The position numbers were made by a program, and so were the translations under genes. Of a DNA stretch of 64,000 nt, positions 35,213-43,954 are shown piece by piece (position 1 is the first letter of the stretch; every line of letters begins with the position of its first letter). The notes under the pieces are model-generated. The model was not told the origin of the DNA and did no database searches. It saw only the letters and a program-made list of their open reading frames with translations. This DNA is from Ulvibacterium sp965248315 (lineage in GTDB: Bacteria; Bacteroidota; Bacteroidia; Flavobacteriales; Flavobacteriaceae), in assembly GCF_965248315.1 (NCBI RefSeq), contig NZ_CBDFIX010000002.1, positions 3,720,001 through 3,784,000 of the forward strand, given 5' to 3'.

Positions 35213-36688
35213 ATGAACAAAAAGACTTCCGAAGAACCCTTCGAAACCTTGGACCCACAGGATTGGGAAAAATCAAAGGCCCTAATGCATCAAATGGTAG
35301 ATGACGCCTTTGACTACATTTCTAAGGTCAGGGAGCGAAAGATTTGGCAGGATATGCCACCTGAAACCTTAGAAAGTTTTACCGCTTCGGTACCCCAACA
35401 ACCCAATGATGCCAAATCTGTCTACGAGGATTTTGTACAACATGTACTACCCTATAACATGGGGAACCTTCATCCAAGATTCTGGGCATGGTATATGGGC
35501 AATGGAACCATTTCCGGGATTATGGGCGACTTCTGGGCCTCTGTAATGAACCCAAACCTGGGTGGGGGAAATCATGCAGCGCACAAAGTGGAGGGGCAGG
35601 TCATCAATTGGATGAAAGAAATCATCGGGTTTCCCGAAACGGCCAGCGGACTTTTGGTCAGTGGAGGTTCCATGGCCAATTTTACGGGATTGGCCATTGC
35701 CCGTAATGCGAAATGCGGCTACGATATCCGAAAAGAAGGCCTACGACCAGAGGATTCTGGAAAATTGAGGGTATACGCCTCAACCGAAATCCATAGCTGT
35801 AACCAGAAAGCCTTGGAACTTTTGGGATTGGGAGCGGACAGTCTTCAAAAAATTCCGGTCAATGCGGATTACACCATCAATTTGAAGGCACTGGAGTTGC
35901 AAATACAAAAGGATCGAGAAATCGGTTTACGGCCTTTTTGTATTATTGGAACTCCGGGTACGGTTAACACGGGAGCTATTGATGACCTAAATCGTCTTGC
36001 CGATATCTGCGAGACCGAAAATCTTTGGTTTCATGTAGATGGGGCCATTGGAGCCATTGCCATGTTATCACCACAGGTAAAACCCCTACTATCAGGTATA
36101 GAACGGGCACATTCCGTAGCATTGGATTTGCATAAATGGTTGCATATGCCTTTTGAATCGGGTTGTGTTCTGGTAAAAGATCAGAAAATGCATAAGGATA
36201 CCTTTTCCCTGATTCCTGAATATTTGGCCAAGAATACCCGAGGAATCGCTTCGGGCGATAACTGGTTCAGCGAATACGGCCTACAATTATCCCGACGGTT
36301 TCGGGCGCTAAAGGTATGGATGTCCCTTAAGGAACATGGTACAGAACGCTTTGGGCGAATGATTACCCGAAATGTGGAACAGGCCCATTATCTGGGTGCG
36401 CTTATAGATTCCAACGAAAATTTGGAACTCATTGCACCGATTGGATTGGACATCGTGTGTTTTCGATACAACCCTGGAGGATTATCCTTGGAGGCTTTGA
36501 ATGCCATCAATAAGGAAATTAAACTACAGTTGGAAGAAAGGGCCATCGCCTTGCCCGGGTACACCACTCTCGAAAACAGCTATTGCATCCGGGTAGCCAT
36601 TGCCAACCATCGTTCTACAAAAGAAGATTTTGACGAATTGGCAAGAAGTGTTTTGGAATTGGGAAAGGAACTTCACCACTCCTATTGA
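35213..36688 (+). CDS. PLP-dependent group II decarboxylase (aromatic/glutamate-type amino acid decarboxylase)
   Basis: A 491-residue fold-type I PLP enzyme. Motifs: HPRFWAWYMGNG, GLLVSGGSMANFTGLAIARN, CIIGTPGTVNTGAIDDL, WFHVDGAIGA and LDLHKWLHMPFESG with the Schiff-base Lys308. The family decarboxylates aromatic amino acids, glutamate or others; the substrate is not readable here. Appears to be monocistronic, 81 bp before the ABC operon whose operator lies between. Confidence 0.92.
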   Translation: MNKKTSEEPFETLDPQDWEKSKALMHQMVDDAFDYISKVRERKIWQDMPPETLESFTASVPQQPNDAKSVYEDFVQHVLPYNMGNLHPRFWAWYMGNGTISGIMGDFWASVMNPNLGGGNHAAHKVEGQVINWMKEIIGFPETASGLLVSGGSMANFTGLAIARNAKCGYDIRKEGLRPEDSGKLRVYASTEIHSCNQKALELLGLGADSLQKIPVNADYTINLKALELQIQKDREIGLRPFCIIGTPGTVNTGAIDDLNRLADICETENLWFHVDGAIGAIAMLSPQVKPLLSGIERAHSVALDLHKWLHMPFESGCVLVKDQKMHKDTFSLIPEYLAKNTRGIASGDNWFSEYGLQLSRRFRALKVWMSLKEHGTERFGRMITRNVEQAHYLGALIDSNENLELIAPIGLDIVCFRYNPGGLSLEALNAINKEIKLQLEERAIALPGYTTLENSYCIRVAIANHRSTKEDFDELARSVLELGKELHHSY

Positions 36689-36731
36689 CCCTTCAAAATG
36701 CGATACTATTTTTCAATTTAAATTTTTTGCT

Positions 36732-36763
36732 TACATTTGTTGTGTACTAGTTAACTAATACAC
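36732..36763 (+). promoter_or_regulatory. Promoter and GntR/YtrA-type operator of the ABC operon
   Basis: TACATTTG at 36732-36739 is a perfect TAnnTTTG. It is followed at 36742-36763 by a 22-bp palindrome with half-sites GTGTAcTAGTT and AACTAaTACAC (one mismatch each side of the axis between 36752 and 36753). It covers the expected transcription start and ends 6 bp before the ATPase start codon, so the GntR protein encoded third in the operon (38354) is the obvious ligand, giving autorepression. Confidence 0.8.
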
Positions 36764-36769
36764 TAGATA

Positions 36770-37615
36770 ATGTTACAGTTGGAAAACCTGTTTTACCACT
36801 ATCCAAAATCCAAGACAATTTTGGAAAATGCTTCATTGACCTTTACCGAGGGCAATATTTATGGACTGTTCGGGAAAAACGGCGAGGGTAAAAGTACCTT
36901 GATGAAAATCATGGCGGGGCTGTTGTTTCCAAAATCAGGCCAGTGTACTATTCTGGGTCAGCAAACGGCCAAAAGATTCGCGAGCAGTCTACAACATTTG
37001 TTTTTAGTCCCTGAGGATTTTGAATTGCCTAACTTGACCATTGGGACCTATGAGAAAATATATTCTCCCTTTTATCCAGCGTTTTCCAAAAATCAGTTTT
37101 ATAAACTTATACAACAGTTTAAACTCTATCCCCATGAAAGAATTACAAGGCTCTCGTTCGGACAAAAGAAAAAAGTACTTATTGCCTTTGGTATAGCTAC
37201 ACAGACCAAACTACTGCTTTTGGATGAACCTACCAACGGACTCGATATCCCTTCAAAAAGCCAATTCAGAAAGATAATGGCATCCGCAGTAGACCAAGGG
37301 AGGAGTATTATCATCTCTACCCATCAGGTTCGGGATCTGCACAGTTTGATCAATCACGTTGTAATCTTGGACAGTTGCAAGGTAGTTTTTGACCATTCCC
37401 TTTCCGAAGTCTCTGAAAACCTTTGGTTTGGACGAGCTTCGGAAATGGCCCAAGAAGCTATCCTTTATACTGAAACTTCTTTTGGAGGCAAGGCAGTAAT
37501 GAGGCGTTCAGATCGTCCCGAAACCGAGGTAGATCTCGAGTTGTTGTTCAATGCCGTCCTCAATAATCCCAAAGGTGTCCAACTAGCCCTAGAACAAACA
37601 TATCATGGAGTTTAA
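36770..37615 (+). CDS. ABC transporter ATP-binding protein
   Basis: 281 residues. Walker A LFGKNGEGKSTLMKIMAG, signature LSFGQKKKVLIAF, Walker B KLLLLDEPTNGLD and switch His IISTHQVRD. It belongs to the class of exporters with a separate permease (37605), here controlled by a GntR/YtrA regulator. The C-terminal 60 residues have no clear motif. Overlaps the permease by 11 bp. Confidence 0.92.
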   Translation: MLQLENLFYHYPKSKTILENASLTFTEGNIYGLFGKNGEGKSTLMKIMAGLLFPKSGQCTILGQQTAKRFASSLQHLFLVPEDFELPNLTIGTYEKIYSPFYPAFSKNQFYKLIQQFKLYPHERITRLSFGQKKKVLIAFGIATQTKLLLLDEPTNGLDIPSKSQFRKIMASAVDQGRSIIISTHQVRDLHSLINHVVILDSCKVVFDHSLSEVSENLWFGRASEMAQEAILYTETSFGGKAVMRRSDRPETEVDLELLFNAVLNNPKGVQLALEQTYHGV

Positions 37616-38351
37616 TATCAAAAGAATAGGCTATGCGATACGAAAGGATGTGACCATCCTAAGGAATGCCGGTATCACAGCCTTGGCCGTAGCAGGTGGT
37701 ATTCTTTTTATTGGTCTGTTTTTTATGACCCGAGGGGACGATTATCTATCCGCTGATGAATTTATGGGTCTATTTGGCCTCTGTTTTATTGTCTTGGGAG
37801 TGTTTTTCTGTTTTGCGGTTCTTAGGGAAAGTCATAATGTAAAATCCAACCATTTGTATTTCGCATTGCCCATTTCCCCATTGGAAAGGCTTACAGCCAT
37901 CTGGTTGACCACCACTTTATTACACACCCTTGTTTTTACGGTGATGGCACTTTTGGTCGGGCAACTAGCGATCATTGCCGGAGGTATCGTTTTCGGTTCA
38001 GGTTTTCACTGGATATCCTTATTTTCTGATGGTTACGTAAAACTGGTCAAGGGATACTTCATCATACAACCTGTTTTTCTTTGTGGTGCTATGGCTTTTT
38101 CAAAAAATGGAATCGGAAAGACCCTTTTGACGCTCTTGTTGATTTTCATAGGAATGCTTTTTTATGGGCTCCTTCTTTTTTCGATACTCAACCATGGGCA
38201 CGGGGTATATCCCGGGGATCTGATAGCGGACCAAGCCTTTGATAAGGCAAGCAAGGACTTTTCCGGAGTAGGCACTTGGTTTTTTATTCTCATTTTTGGC
38301 CCGTTGATGTTATTGGCCGCTTACTTTAAATTGGTTGAAAAGGAGGTGTAA
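37605..38351 (+). CDS. ABC transporter permease (ABC-2-like)
   Basis: A 248-residue membrane protein with about six hydrophobic helices (for example ALAVAGGILFIGLFFMT, FIVLGVFFCFAVLRESH, LLTLLLIFIGMLFYGLLLFS, FFILIFGPLMLLAAYFK). It overlaps the ATPase by 11 bp and ends 2 bp before the GntR gene, so the three are one operon. Cargo unknown; similar small operons in Firmicutes (YtrABCDEF) respond to cell-wall stress. Confidence 0.88.
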   Translation: MEFNIKRIGYAIRKDVTILRNAGITALAVAGGILFIGLFFMTRGDDYLSADEFMGLFGLCFIVLGVFFCFAVLRESHNVKSNHLYFALPISPLERLTAIWLTTTLLHTLVFTVMALLVGQLAIIAGGIVFGSGFHWISLFSDGYVKLVKGYFIIQPVFLCGAMAFSKNGIGKTLLTLLLIFIGMLFYGLLLFSILNHGHGVYPGDLIADQAFDKASKDFSGVGTWFFILIFGPLMLLAAYFKLVEKEV

Positions 38352-38353
38352 CC

Positions 38354-38734
38354 ATGGATTTTGACAACGGCAAGCCCATTTATTTGCAAATCGTGGATTT
38401 TTTTTATGAGAATATCTTAATGAAAAAGTGGCTTGAAAATGAACGGATCCCTTCCGTACGGGAACTTGCCATGATGGTGGAAGTGAATCCCAATACGGCC
38501 ATAAGGGCATTTAACCACCTGCAGGAGCTGGGGGTAATCCATAACAAAAGAGGTATCGGATATTTTGTTTCGGAGAATGGATATCAAAAAGTAATGGCCA
38601 TTAAGAAGGGAGAGTTCATGGAGATAATCTTACCAGATGTCTTTAAAAAAATGAAAATGTTAGATGTGGAATTTGAAGAAGTAAAAAGCTCCTATACTAA
38701 ATATAGAAACAAAACCGACCATGAAAACAAGTAA
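38354..38734 (+). CDS. GntR-family transcriptional regulator (YtrA subfamily)
   Basis: 126 residues: an N-terminal winged helix-turn-helix (PIYLQIVDFFYENILMKKW, RIPSVRELAMMVEVNPNTA, FNHLQELGVIHNKRGIGYFV) and a short dimerisation tail without a ligand-binding domain, as in the YtrA subfamily. Predicted to bind the 36742-36763 palindrome. It overlaps the next gene by 14 bp. Confidence 0.92.
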   Translation: MDFDNGKPIYLQIVDFFYENILMKKWLENERIPSVRELAMMVEVNPNTAIRAFNHLQELGVIHNKRGIGYFVSENGYQKVMAIKKGEFMEIILPDVFKKMKMLDVEFEEVKSSYTKYRNKTDHENK

Positions 38735-39263
38735 TCTCATCGTATTGGGTGCATTGGGAGCCATCTTCGTTTTTATGACCGCTCTTCAGGTTAGAATGAG
38801 GGGTTATGTAAAAGAGGAAGTACTCCAGGATTATGGCAACTTCATCAAAAAAAACAGGGAAGTGTCCGAGTTTAAAAGAATTGTAATAAGGGATGGAATC
38901 CAAGTGGATTTTAAGCAAAGCCCTGAAACAACAATAAGCATTGAGGCACGTGAGGACTTAATGTCCTTTATAAAAACTGAGACTGTTGAGGAAACGCTGA
39001 TTCTTGAAAAGACCAAGCAAATGCGGGGAAAGGATTCGGTAAAAGTGTTCGTTTCAAATGCTCGACTCAATTCTTTGAACGTAAGCTCGGGGGCATCATT
39101 TGTCACTCTGGGGATGGTCTCCGGCAATGATTTGAAGTTGGTCTTCCGAGGTGAAAGTGAAGGTAATCTAGAATTGAACTATGAATCGGTACAATGTACA
39201 TTTTCCTCCGATTCCGAAGTAAGCCTAACAGGAAACAGCAAAAAAATAAATTTCTCAAAATAA
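38721..39263 (+). CDS. GIN (DUF2807-like) domain protein with N-terminal membrane helix
   Basis: 180 residues. Membrane helix at about 5-23, then a putative beta-helix domain: IVIRDGIQVDFKQSPETTISIEA, LNVSSGASFVTLGM, DLKLVFRGESEGNLELNYESV, repeating short strands as in the GIN/DUF2807 adhesin-like family. Fourth gene of the ABC/GntR operon by overlap with the regulator. Likely periplasmic; no function is assigned. Confidence 0.8.
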   Translation: MKTSNLIVLGALGAIFVFMTALQVRMRGYVKEEVLQDYGNFIKKNREVSEFKRIVIRDGIQVDFKQSPETTISIEAREDLMSFIKTETVEETLILEKTKQMRGKDSVKVFVSNARLNSLNVSSGASFVTLGMVSGNDLKLVFRGESEGNLELNYESVQCTFSSDSEVSLTGNSKKINFSK

Positions 39264-39327
39264 AAATCAGAAAATGAACGGTTAGAGCCTGGACCCAACG
39301 GAACTATAAATCAGGCGAAATTGAAGT

Positions 39328-39396
39328 ATCATCAATCATCAATCAAATTCATCAACCGATGCTGAGCGTAGGGAAAGCATCAAAAAACGAACAGTC
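39328..39396 (+). repeat. Repeat-built leader with REP hairpin, unit 1
   Basis: ATCATCAATCATCAATC, then CCGATGCTGAGCGTAGGG..AAAGCATC (a degenerate TGCTGAGCGTAG..GAAGCA REP), then TCAAAAAACGAACAGTC right before the ATG of the next gene. Related to the units at 39850 and 40618. Confidence 0.8.
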
Positions 39397-39840
39397 ATGA
39401 TTTTAGCTAAAAACCAAAACCGCCCTTCGGAACAAGTATCAAAATTCCGATTGTATCTCATGCGCGGGCTTTATCTGCTCACATTTATCGGACTTGCCTT
39501 TCAAGCATGGGAAACCATTTTATTCCCTTCGGAGGCTTTGGATTACATTACTGGAGTCGCCTTTAGTTTTTGGGCAGCTTATGCAACGCTCATGGGACTT
39601 GGTATTAGGTATCCCATAAAGATGCTGCCTTTGCTATTTCTACAATTGTTTTATAAGGCGACATGGGCCTTAGGTGTGTATCTACCCATGAAAACAGCTT
39701 CCAAAGTTACGCCCGAAGCCGAATCGTTCTTCTGGATTTGTATTGTAGCCGTCATTCTTGATATAATAGTCATTCCATGGCCCTATGTATATAAAACTTA
39801 TATCAAGAATTTTCTGAACCTAAAAATACATCTTGAATAA
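39397..39840 (+). CDS. Four-helix membrane protein, hypothetical
   Basis: 147 residues with four hydrophobic helices (LMRGLYLLTFIGLAFQAWETI, FSFWAAYATLMGLGI, MLPLLFLQLFYKATWALGVYL, WICIVAVILDIIVIPWPYVY), inner-membrane. No recognised family. Its start codon directly follows a repeat-built leader shared with the next two genes, separated from the GIN gene by 133 bp. Function unknown. Confidence 0.75.
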   Translation: MILAKNQNRPSEQVSKFRLYLMRGLYLLTFIGLAFQAWETILFPSEALDYITGVAFSFWAAYATLMGLGIRYPIKMLPLLFLQLFYKATWALGVYLPMKTASKVTPEAESFFWICIVAVILDIIVIPWPYVYKTYIKNFLNLKIHLE

Positions 39841-39849
39841 AGAAGGAAA

Positions 39850-39920
39850 TCATTAATCATCAATCACATTCATCAACCCGTGCTGAGCGTAGTAGTCGAA
39901 GCATCAAAAAACGAACAATC
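39850..39920 (+). repeat. Repeat-built leader with REP hairpin, unit 2
   Basis: TCATTAATCATCAATCACATTC, written here in part as ATCATCAATCACATTCATCA, precedes the REP GTGCTGAGCGTAG-TAGTC-GAAGCATC, then TCAAAAAACGAACAATC before the ATG at 39921. The two ends closely match unit 1. Confidence 0.8.
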
Positions 39921-40607
39921 ATGAAAACAAATCAAAAAAAAGGTAGGATCATCGGGCTATTGCTTTTGTTAATTGTTGTAGCCGGGATTCCCTCGGTAAA
40001 CCTTAGAGGGTTGTCCACTTCCATGGCGGCATCCCCGGAATTTTTAAATGAAGTTTTCCAAAAATCCATGCAGATGCGACTTGCAGTCTTATTGGATATT
40101 GTAGCAGGCGTCTTATGGCTTGTGGTAGCAGTCATACTTTTTCCTGTCATAAAGCAATATAAAAAAGGCATGGCCTTAGGCTTTTTTGGTATTTGGATAG
40201 TCTACTTCGCCGTTATTATATTCAGTAATATCAGTCATTTAACCCTGCTATCATTAAGTCAGGAATTTGTTAAAGCAGGAGCTACGGATATGAGTCATTT
40301 TGGTACATTGGGCCTTTTAAAAATTGAAGAATATTTCTGGGCACATTATATGGCCATAATGCTCTATGCCTCCGCAGCTTGGATATTCTATTACTTTTTA
40401 TTCAGGACTAAGCTGATTCCAAGGTTTTTGTCGGCTTGGGGGCTTCTTGCCATTTCCCTAGCCTTTCTGGCATGCTGGCTGACTATTTTTGATGTCAGTA
40501 TCAGCTTTTACTTCTTTCTGCAGAACGGACTACATATGATCGTTCTGTTGCTCTGGCTTCTGGTAAAAGGTTTCAATCCAACAGAAAAGGCCGTTCAATC
40601 GGCATAA
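39921..40607 (+). CDS. DUF4386 family membrane protein
   Basis: 228 residues, about six hydrophobic helices (IIGLLLLLIVVAGIPSV, VLLDIVAGVLWLVVAVILFPVI, GFFGIWIVYFAVIIFSN, IFYYFLFRTKLIPRFLSAWG, LQNGLHMIVLLLWLLVKGF). The layout with FRTKLIPRFLSAWGLL is that of DUF4386 proteins. Inner membrane; function unknown. Follows repeat-built leader unit 2. Confidence 0.85.
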   Translation: MKTNQKKGRIIGLLLLLIVVAGIPSVNLRGLSTSMAASPEFLNEVFQKSMQMRLAVLLDIVAGVLWLVVAVILFPVIKQYKKGMALGFFGIWIVYFAVIIFSNISHLTLLSLSQEFVKAGATDMSHFGTLGLLKIEEYFWAHYMAIMLYASAAWIFYYFLFRTKLIPRFLSAWGLLAISLAFLACWLTIFDVSISFYFFLQNGLHMIVLLLWLLVKGFNPTEKAVQSA

Positions 40608-40617
40608 ATACAAATTC

Positions 40618-40677
40618 CATCATCAATCATCAATCATCAATCTAACTTGCCTTTGGCGAGTTCAAAAACGTACAGTC
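40618..40677 (+). repeat. Repeat-built leader with REP hairpin, unit 3
   Basis: CATCATCAATCATCAATC, a different hairpin AACTTGCC-TTT-GGCGAGTT (40643-40661), then TCAAAAACGTACAGTC before the ATG at 40678. The ends match units 1 and 2, but the central REP is of another type. Confidence 0.8.
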
Positions 40678-41508
40678 ATGAATTCTAAACATCATTCCGT
40701 CCTGATTTCCCGAAGAAAAACTATATTTCCCAATAGGGCTTTAAGTTCAGCTGCTATTATTTGGTTTGTTACGGCAGTGCTAGGTCAGTGGATCTTTGCT
40801 TTTTATGTCGCCGCATTTTATGGCGGTGCCGCTATAAACGGAGACTTCATGAAATGGAACCGTGTGCTGCCACACGGTTATATTGAAGGTGATACAATCG
40901 GTAATACGGCTGTTGCGATACATCTTCTCTTCGCAATCGTCATTATGCTTGGGGGACCACTTCAATTTGTGCCTCAAATTAGAAACCGCTTTCCGTCATT
41001 TCATCGTTGGAATGGAAAATTGTATCTGGTTACTGCATTTATAGCCAGTTTTAGTGGTATTTATATGGTATTGACCAAAGGTACCATTACCGGGATCATA
41101 GGAGATATCAGCGTTAGTTTTAATGGGCTTTTAATTATGCTCTTCGCCCTGTTCGCATTGCGAATGGCGATGGTCAGAAAATTTAAGGAGCATGAGCGAT
41201 GGGTACTTCGCTTGTTTTTGGTGGTCAATGGAGTTTGGTTTTTTAGGGTAGGCCTTATGCTATCCCTTTTTCTTAATGGAGGACCTTTTGGATTTGATCC
41301 CGAGACTTTTCGAGGTCCCTTCATTACTTTTCTGGGTATAGGCCAATATATGATTCCCCTTCTGATCTTGGAACTTTATTTTTTCACCAAGGACCGTACG
41401 GGTACATTCGGAAAGCTGACCATGGCCACCGCCCTATTTATAATGACCATTTTTATGGGACTTGGAATTTTTGCCGCGACCACGGGAATGTGGCTTCCAC
41501 GTCTTTAG
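40678..41508 (+). CDS. DUF2306 family membrane protein
   Basis: 276 residues with about seven hydrophobic helices. After the third, GPLQFVPQIRNRFPSFHRWNGKLYL and KFKEHERWVLRLFLVVNGVWFFR show the His/Arg signatures of DUF2306 proteins. Probable inner-membrane protein; no function is established. It ends the run of three membrane genes with repeat-built leaders. Confidence 0.87.
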   Translation: MNSKHHSVLISRRKTIFPNRALSSAAIIWFVTAVLGQWIFAFYVAAFYGGAAINGDFMKWNRVLPHGYIEGDTIGNTAVAIHLLFAIVIMLGGPLQFVPQIRNRFPSFHRWNGKLYLVTAFIASFSGIYMVLTKGTITGIIGDISVSFNGLLIMLFALFALRMAMVRKFKEHERWVLRLFLVVNGVWFFRVGLMLSLFLNGGPFGFDPETFRGPFITFLGIGQYMIPLLILELYFFTKDRTGTFGKLTMATALFIMTIFMGLGIFAATTGMWLPRL

Positions 41509-41587
41509 GCATTTACTAAATATTGTTTGTAACTAATTTGAAATTGCACCTACCAATAGTAGCCGTATTTCATTAAAAATTGAAAAA

Positions 41588-42736
41588 ATGAACAACTCTG
41601 TTTTAGGAAGTAGACCGATTCAGGAAAAAGACGAATTGGAAAACGCTTATGAAAAACTCCTTGAAGTAGAAAAAGATAAAATGTATGAGCAGTTTTATGC
41701 TTTTCTAAGAACCACGAACCTACCTTACATCCCTTGTTTGGAGGATGATGTGGAGGTTGTATATCAAGAATGTTTCAAGACCTTACATAAATTGGGCGAG
41801 GTTTCAATTCCCGTTTCCGTCGCCTTATCCATGCATTATTATATTTTGGCATCCATTGCTACCTACCCATTCAAGAAAACAAGTCCACAATATTGGAAAA
41901 GGGAAATACTATTGAATAAAATTAAAAAGGAAAGGCTGCTTATAGCGAATACCGGTTCGGTCCGAACGTATGACAACCTATCTGGAAACAAGGGCATTTT
42001 GGCTATGAAAGAAAAGGATAATTATATTGTATATGGCCATGCACCCTTCATGTCCCTGGCCGGGATTGCAGATTATCTCGTCTTTACGGCAGAGTTATCC
42101 GATGGAGGCAAGGCCGTGTTTTTTGCTGCTTCGGACCATGCCCAAATCGAGTTTACCGATACTGTTTTTGGAGATACCATGCTAGGGTCGTTTACAAAAT
42201 CCGTAAAATTTAAAAACTTACGGGTTCCGGTTTCAAATGTCATTAAATTAGATACCCAAACCAAGGATCGATCCGAGCTCTTAATATATCAAAGGTCATG
42301 GTTTCAGGCATTGGTATCGGCCCCATATCTAGGAGCTGCCAAATGCGTGATAAAGAACGTAAAGGGTTTTGGTGAACAAAAATTGAAAAAAGGGAAAAAA
42401 CTATCGGAATCTGAACACTTTTTGAATAGCCTGGGAGAATTGGTCGTGAAATATAAAGGGGCGAGGCAACTATGCATGCAAGCGGGTCGCGCGCTATCAA
42501 AGTTCAAACAAGGAAACAAGGTCCTATTGGAAATGCTATTTGAAGCTTCCGTGCTGTCCAAATTCTTCGGTACGCATCATGCAGAAGAAATTGTGACCCA
42601 GGCCAGGTATATTATGGGGACCCAGTTTTTATCGCCCCAAACCATGACCCACAAAATTTACAAGGAGATTGTTTTTGGTCCTCTACAGCCTATGACCGAT
42701 ATTGATATTAAGGCCTATTTTAGCCAAAACCTATAA
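41588..42736 (+). CDS. Acyl-CoA dehydrogenase-like protein
   Basis: 382 residues. The middle (about 125-220: GSVRTYDNLSGNKGILAMKE, YIVYGHAPFMSLAGIADYLV, FGDTMLGSFTKSVKFKNLRVP) has the beta-barrel of acyl-CoA dehydrogenases, and the C-terminal third is helical (AKCVIKNVKGFG, LGELVVKYKGARQLCMQAG). These flavoenzymes usually introduce a double bond into acyl-CoA; here the catalytic Glu cannot be placed by eye and no acyl-CoA pathway gene is adjacent, so another substrate or a loss of activity is possible. Confidence 0.8.
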   Translation: MNNSVLGSRPIQEKDELENAYEKLLEVEKDKMYEQFYAFLRTTNLPYIPCLEDDVEVVYQECFKTLHKLGEVSIPVSVALSMHYYILASIATYPFKKTSPQYWKREILLNKIKKERLLIANTGSVRTYDNLSGNKGILAMKEKDNYIVYGHAPFMSLAGIADYLVFTAELSDGGKAVFFAASDHAQIEFTDTVFGDTMLGSFTKSVKFKNLRVPVSNVIKLDTQTKDRSELLIYQRSWFQALVSAPYLGAAKCVIKNVKGFGEQKLKKGKKLSESEHFLNSLGELVVKYKGARQLCMQAGRALSKFKQGNKVLLEMLFEASVLSKFFGTHHAEEIVTQARYIMGTQFLSPQTMTHKIYKEIVFGPLQPMTDIDIKAYFSQNL

Positions 42737-42808
42737 ACCAGAACCATTTCATATGGGAGCCATAAATCATTCTAGTAATGGTTTGATTTGATAATAAAAT
42801 CGTTTGTG

Positions 42809-42883
42809 GTTGTTGGATTATTAAGTTATTGGGTTGTTTTGTTGGTACTCGATAATAACTTTGTAACCCAATAACTGGACAAC
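42809..42883. repeat. Palindromic repeat element, copy B
   Basis: AGTTATTGGGTT (42824-42835) complements AACCCAATAACT (42865-42876), with outer GTTGT/ACAAC ends. It closely resembles copy A at 33650-33723 and lies 102 bp upstream of the second paralogous dehydrogenase. Confidence 0.8.
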
Positions 42884-42950
42884 TCTTAAAAATCGAAATA
42901 TTTCTAGATACTGAACCCGAAAATAAGGACGCACCAAAAGTATATAATTG

Positions 42951-42965
42951 CCTGCCGCAGGCAGG
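42951..42965. repeat. Short REP hairpin
   Basis: CCTGCC-GCA-GGCAGG, a perfect 6-bp stem of a kind common in flavobacterial intergenic regions, 21 bp before the dehydrogenase start. Confidence 0.65.
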
Positions 42966-42985
42966 ATTTCAACTAAAGATTGACT

Positions 42986-43954
42986 ATGAAAGCCATGCGT
43001 AACGAAAAATATGGTTTACCCAACGTACTTCAATTGAAAGAAGTAGATAGACCTGTACCCAAAAACAATGAGGTCTTGGTAAAGGTAAATGCTTCGTCCA
43101 TAAACTCCTGGGATTGGGACTACCTCACGGGGAAGCCCCTTGTATATCGGTTATTCTTTGGTCTGTTCAAGCCACGACACAAAATTTTAGGAGCCGATAT
43201 CGCCGGACAGGTAATTTCAGTTGGTGGGGAGGCCAAACTGTACAAACCTGGGGATATGGTCTATGGAGACCTATCCGCATACCATTGGGGTGGTTTTGCC
43301 GAATTTGTGTGTGCCGATGAAAACCTTCTGTCCGCAAAGCCGGCCAACCTAACAGATGAAGAGGCCGCGGCCGTTCCCCAAGCTGGCGTACTCGCGCTCC
43401 AAGGATTACGTTACAATGGTGATATTAAGGAAGGGCAGAAAGTCTTGATCAATGGTGCCGGAGGTGGCGTAGGTACCTTTGCCTTACAACTGGCCAAGCT
43501 TTGGGGTGCAGAAGTAACTGCGGTGGATTGCCTTGAAAAACTGGAAACACTTCGCAATTTGGGGGCAGACCATGTAATTGATTACCAAAAAGAGGACTTT
43601 ACGAAAACTGAAAAGAAGTATGATCTGGTACTGGATGTTATTGCTAAAAAACCGCTTTCGCGATACGAAAACACTTTAAATCACAATGGTGCGTTTGTCG
43701 TGGTGGGAGGCTCGGTAACATTGCTGTTGAAACTGGCTATCAAATCCATATTTTCCAAGAGTTTCAGTAAGAAAATGGGAATCCTTATGCACAAACCGAA
43801 CCAACAGGATTTAAAAGTACTCCGAGAATTATTGGAATCGGAAAAACTAAAACCCATTGTAGACCAATGTTTTCCTTTGGCCAAAACCCGTGACGCTTTC
43901 ACATACTATGGAAAAAACCTGGTAAAGGGAAAAATCGTTATTGCCGTTAGGTAG
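42986..43954 (+). CDS. Zinc-independent dehydrogenase/quinone oxidoreductase (MDR superfamily), copy 2
   Basis: 322 residues from the ATG at 42986 (MKAMRNEKYGLPNVL); a TTG two codons earlier is possible. Same layout as copy 1: PVPKNNEVLVKVNASSINSWD, ILGADIAGQVISVGG, VLINGAGGGVGTFALQLAKL, LGADHVIDYQKEDF. The identical-looking ends (PVPKNNEVLV, YDYxxEDFTK-type loops) mark the two as distant paralogues. No structural zinc Cys cluster. Confidence 0.9.
   Translation: MKAMRNEKYGLPNVLQLKEVDRPVPKNNEVLVKVNASSINSWDWDYLTGKPLVYRLFFGLFKPRHKILGADIAGQVISVGGEAKLYKPGDMVYGDLSAYHWGGFAEFVCADENLLSAKPANLTDEEAAAVPQAGVLALQGLRYNGDIKEGQKVLINGAGGGVGTFALQLAKLWGAEVTAVDCLEKLETLRNLGADHVIDYQKEDFTKTEKKYDLVLDVIAKKPLSRYENTLNHNGAFVVVGGSVTLLLKLAIKSIFSKSFSKKMGILMHKPNQQDLKVLRELLESEKLKPIVDQCFPLAKTRDAFTYYGKNLVKGKIVIAVR

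Noticed and set aside
39328..40677. CATCAATCATCAATC repeats as a CRISPR array
   Set aside because: Only short simple-sequence copies with no regular spacers; they flank REP hairpins before start codons.
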